This document shows, piece by piece, positions 60,800 through 64,000 of a DNA stretch of 64,000 nt (positions are counted from its first letter, which is position 1; each line of letters begins with the position of its first letter). The notes under the pieces were generated by a model. The model was not told the origin of the DNA and searched no databases. It saw only the letters and a list, made by a program, of their open reading frames with translations. Where the stretch lies: positions 62,001 through 126,000 of the forward strand of contig JBAMJV010010647.1 in assembly GCA_037951105.1 (NCBI GenBank). The letters run 5' to 3'. A program made the translations under genes and the position numbers. The DNA comes from Echinarachnius parma (taxonomy: Eukaryota > Echinodermata > Echinoidea > Clypeasteroida > Echinarachniidae).

Positions 60800-61016
60800 G
60801 GTAACAGCTGTGAGAGATAACGTTCAGGTTAAATTCATGCGCCGCAACAGCAGTGGTCTGTATAATTTTACTGAGGAACTCAAGGCCCTTCACCCCAATG
60901 CAGATGTAGTCAAGAACATGACTCAGCCAACGATAGTCCAAGCTGGCAGGGCATTCATGTACAAGTTCTCTGAAGAAGAGATGTCTAGCCTAGCAACAAA
61001 ATATGCTCTTAAGTAA
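60800..61016 (+). pseudogene. C-terminal exon-like fragment
   Basis: After a TTTGTAATAG acceptor (60799-60800) it reads VTAVRDNVQVKFMRRNSSGL, then LKALHPNADVVKNM and KFSEEEMSSLATKYALK to TAA at 61014. The VQVKFMRR block resembles the C-terminal part of the HGKGP-type proteins. It may be the 3' exon of the same dead element. Confidence 0.4.
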
Positions 61017-61969
61017 TAAGAAATACACAGCTCGCAGGTCCAGGCTAGGATTGTTGCTCACAAACTTCAAAGGATGTATTATCCATTCATATTTCAACTC
61101 AATACGTAGTAGCTTGACATTTTCTCAATGACAGTGTAGGGCAATAGTGCCTGCAGTTTTAAAGAGTAGTTATTAACTTGAGAGCAGACTTAAATGTTAC
61201 CTTGTTTGAATTAGTCTCCTTTTTTGAGAGAAATATTTTATCTTACATTTTAAAGAGTTATATTCTCAGACTGTGTTATCTTGTTTGAGAGTTGGTTTGT
61301 TATGCCATTTCAAAAGGCAGACTTAAATCTAAAATTCTCTGATTTCTCGTTTGAAATCTCTTATTTGAGAGTTCTATAATTTTTCTACAACATATTTGAG
61401 TGTAGACTTGACTGTTATCTTTTATGTTAGCTTGTTCCAAATTTTGGAAACATATATATGTTCTGAAATAAACATTCCACCACATCTTGATTAAAGCATG
61501 TCATCAACAGAAGATTCTTATGTGAAAATTTTACCTAAGTTAAAAATGCATTTTAACTGAATGGCAGTGCTGTTCTTGGTATATCAAAATGAATGTACAA
61601 CATTGGATACATGTAACTACATCATACATATATTGACAGGTAGCATAATGCTGTGTTTTACTCCAAACTCCAAAATGCAGAAATGGAAACATCTCTTGAA
61701 GTTTCTGATTTCTTGAATGAACCAAACACTGCCCCAAAATGAAAGTTGTCAGAAAACAAACACATCGTAAATGAACACTTTTGTGCCTTTATGAAAATGA
61801 ACTGCGGGGTTGAATTATTTTGCAAATTTGCCTTTGAACTTTGCAGTTTTTAGTAACATGATGGATAGGTTTTGAGGTTTTGATTGTAATTTGTAATTAC
61901 GGACACGTTTGTCGATCAAAAAAAAAAAAATTTCCGTCAAAATCCGGAAAACTTACATCCCTGATTTAT
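61017..61969. other. Non-coding, AT-rich
   Basis: No gene. gagagtt/ttgagagt words recur between 61170 and 61370. A poly-A stretch at 61919-61931 is followed by tttccgtcaaaatccggaaa. Confidence 0.4.
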
Positions 61970-62760
61970 GGTTGTTGTAAATTATGTTTCATGGCCTTGC
62001 TGAAAAGCAGCTTTTTAGTTGAAAGCAGGCTTTTTACCGTGATTTTATAATAATTCAAATTCGTACTCAAACTGAGATGGAGCCAAACTTGATGCTACGG
62101 CATGGAGTTGCTCACTGACTCCTGCAATAACTTCTTCATAGACCCTCAAATGTAAACAAATTAACAGAGGTCAATAATAAAATTATCAAAAACATTGCAC
62201 TGACTATGGTAGAAAAACAAGTAACATATTTTGTTGTTTGTAAATGATGTTTCAAGGCCTTGCTGTAATGCAGCTTTTTAGTTGAAAGCAGACCTTTTTA
62301 CCATGATTAAATAAACAAACTAAAATACTCAAACTCGTATAGAGACAAACTTGAGACTTCTACATTGAGATGAGTTGGTGACAGAGCTGCATGGCCTGCT
62401 TGATGATCATGAAGCCATAGGAAGTGCAGCCAACAAAACCCCCTCAGAACTCAGCGTTAGCGTTTCTCCATGTTACCAGAAACACTTAGCAAGCCTCACC
62501 CTGGCCAATGTGTAGGCAGCTAGCTAATTTGAAGCAGAAGGTGCTTCTCCTGTAATTCTTAACTCCTCGAGAGCCAAGCTCGCATTTTTTGCGAGTTACA
62601 CACAAATGCCATAGAGCATTAAAATCCCTGCCACGTTAAGAGTTAACATCCTCAACTGACATACTCAACACAGGTCAATAATAGCATTATCAACAATTTG
62701 GCACTATGGTCGAAACAGAGACAAACTTGACACTAAGTCATCGAGTTGATCACAGGACGG
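61970..62760. repeat. Degenerate direct repeat
   Basis: 61971-62055 and 62234-62317 match (ggccttgctgaaaagcagct / tttttagttgaaagcag). Then 62155-62230 and 62670-62740 match (aggtcaataata, attatcaa, actatggt). This suggests an old duplication of about 260 bp with a further partial copy. Confidence 0.6.
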
Positions 62761-63620
62761 CAGATGATGTTCCTGCAGCAAAGAAGGAGACATTCTTGTC
62801 CATTATCTTGAATTGTAGCATCTTCTTCGACACCCTGGACTGCTGCCGTGACCTCCGTATTATCGTCATCTATAAAAGAAATCAGAAGAGAAGAAAGTGA
62901 TTTCAATGCAATGTTGTTAAAATAATTGAGAAATACAAATGCCGCTGAAAACTGCTTATCTACTATGATAACGCTAGGTGTATTTAACCGTTTCAAAACT
63001 AATCCAGACCAAATAGTCAATTGGTTTATAAAATAAATAATATTTCAGTTTCTGGAACGGGAAAAGACGAAATGGTGGGAGGTTCATGATAAATTGCCTA
63101 CTCTCTAAATGATATAAACTGATCATGTTAGGGAACACAATTAAAGGTAAATGACAGTAGTGGTAAACGCCCCACACACACAAAAAATGAAATGTACGCT
63201 CTTATTACCAACCATGTGAAACAATATAATTTTACTCATATGGGATTGTACAAATTTGGCCAGGAAACCACCTACTAATTGATATATTTGCAAAATTATA
63301 AAACTGTTTTGCCGTTGTTTTTGGTAAATTTCCCAAAACTGTTATTTGGCTTTAAGCCTCGATGAGTCAACAGCAGGTTACAGTTTAGTTGAGTGTTGGG
63401 GAAGTGGGGGTTTCAGGAATTGGAGTAGTGTTGTGCAACTGATTGGGGGAGGAAGGAAAAATTATGGGGTGTACAATACATATTTCTTTATTTTTGATGA
63501 TACCCTATTTTAGTTGATATTTGTAATGTACATTATATACTTCTGGTCAGTTTCCCTATCAGTTTGAAGTCAATTCTTAATTTTTTCAGAAGATTTACTA
63601 TTAGGATTTTTGAAATTGTT
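62761..63620. other. Non-coding end region
   Basis: No convincing exon, tandem repeat or element end on either strand. Small open frames on both strands are AT-rich and match nothing recognised. Confidence 0.4.
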
Positions 63621-64000
63621 AAAGGGGTAGTTTAGTTTTGGTAGAGAGGGCGCTGCACATCACAATTTTTTTGTGAGGTAATGAAAAACTGAATGTCGAA
63701 TTTGAGAGAACATGCAATTTTAATGGCAGAATAAACTTTATTTGGTCAAAATCGACCCAGAAACGGCTGAAATATCAATAAATATATCTGATCTTATAAT
63801 TATTTGGGGCCCAAATAATTAGATGATTTTTAGAAAAAAAAATTAAAATGCTTGCACTTTTTCAAAAATTTTCAAAAGCGTTTTTTAAATAGTTGTTTTT
63901 GATCTTGCTATTTAATCATTATATAATAAAACATCACATGCATAATTTTGTATGAAAAATGGTTGAAACCAATGCCTTTAAAAAAGCGCCCTCTTGTGTT
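63621..64000. mobile_element. AGAGAGGGCGC-terminus element, cut by window end
   Basis: aggggtagtttagttttggtagagagggcgctgcaca at 63621 resembles the array A/B intron words at 43000-43040. The inverse, aaaagcgccctctt, lies at 63983-63996. The element may continue past 64000. Confidence 0.5.

Noticed and set aside
62706..63020. Overlapping open frames on both strands near 62.8 kb
   Set aside because: Short, no family resemblance, and next to a degenerate direct repeat; treated as chance.

Overview
The window is metazoan nuclear DNA, AT-rich, with short coding exons between long repeat-filled introns. The mix of a TRPC channel gene, Notch-type ankyrin sequence, P-element/THAP9-like and piggyBac-like transposase remnants, (GT)n tracts and many fold-back elements suggests a marine invertebrate deuterostome, most likely an echinoderm (sea-urchin-like). 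The clade is an inference, not something the sequence proves. No bacterial or viral operon, rRNA, tRNA or CRISPR array was seen.

Left part (about 5.3-34.8 kb): one plus-strand gene for a TRPC-type (short transient receptor potential) cation channel. Fourteen coding exons join in phase from an ATG at 5600 to a TGA at 34585-34587, giving 2850 nt and 949 residues. The product has N-terminal ankyrin repeats, the TRPC linker, S1-S6, an LFW pore motif, the EWKFAR TRP box, a proline-rich second box and a C-terminal CIRB/coiled-coil region. The odd feature is that twelve of the fourteen exons have one to five decayed partial copies beside them. Copies upstream of an exon carry its acceptor and 5' part; copies downstream mostly carry its 3' part. 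Once inserted elements are subtracted, copies are mostly about 145-230 bp apart. The gene looks as if short tandem duplications clipped its exon edges again and again while always leaving one whole exon. Introns also hold several TTAA-flanked hairpin MITEs, an element nested in its own relative and built from TACGTT-like motifs, an element with an 8-bp target duplication, and a 1.5-kb fold-back.

Middle (about 35-41.9 kb): non-autonomous DNA elements, including one with perfect 34-bp terminal repeats and an internal 388-bp tandem duplication, followed by a broken piggyBac-type transposase.

Right part (about 42.1-61 kb): a tandem mosaic. Four ~1.23-kb units each carry a 255-bp phase-0 exon coding a Notch-type ankyrin fragment. 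Next come ~2.05-kb units in which the 3' part of that exon is fused to the first 13 codons, acceptor and upstream intron of a P-element-like transposase exon. These units also hold a LINE ORF1-like coiled coil and, in some, a DUF7869-like fragment. The intact-order P-element-like exon lies at the right edge of the array (56500-57298). Beyond it are broken pieces of other mobile-element proteins: an SPSSQYRN/HGKGPCDGIGG family, a CCHC zinc knuckle, two Myb/SANT-like copies and a 99-bp coding minisatellite. The last 3 kb is repeat-derived and shows no gene. The near-identical 2-kb repeats mean the copy number there should be treated as provisional.
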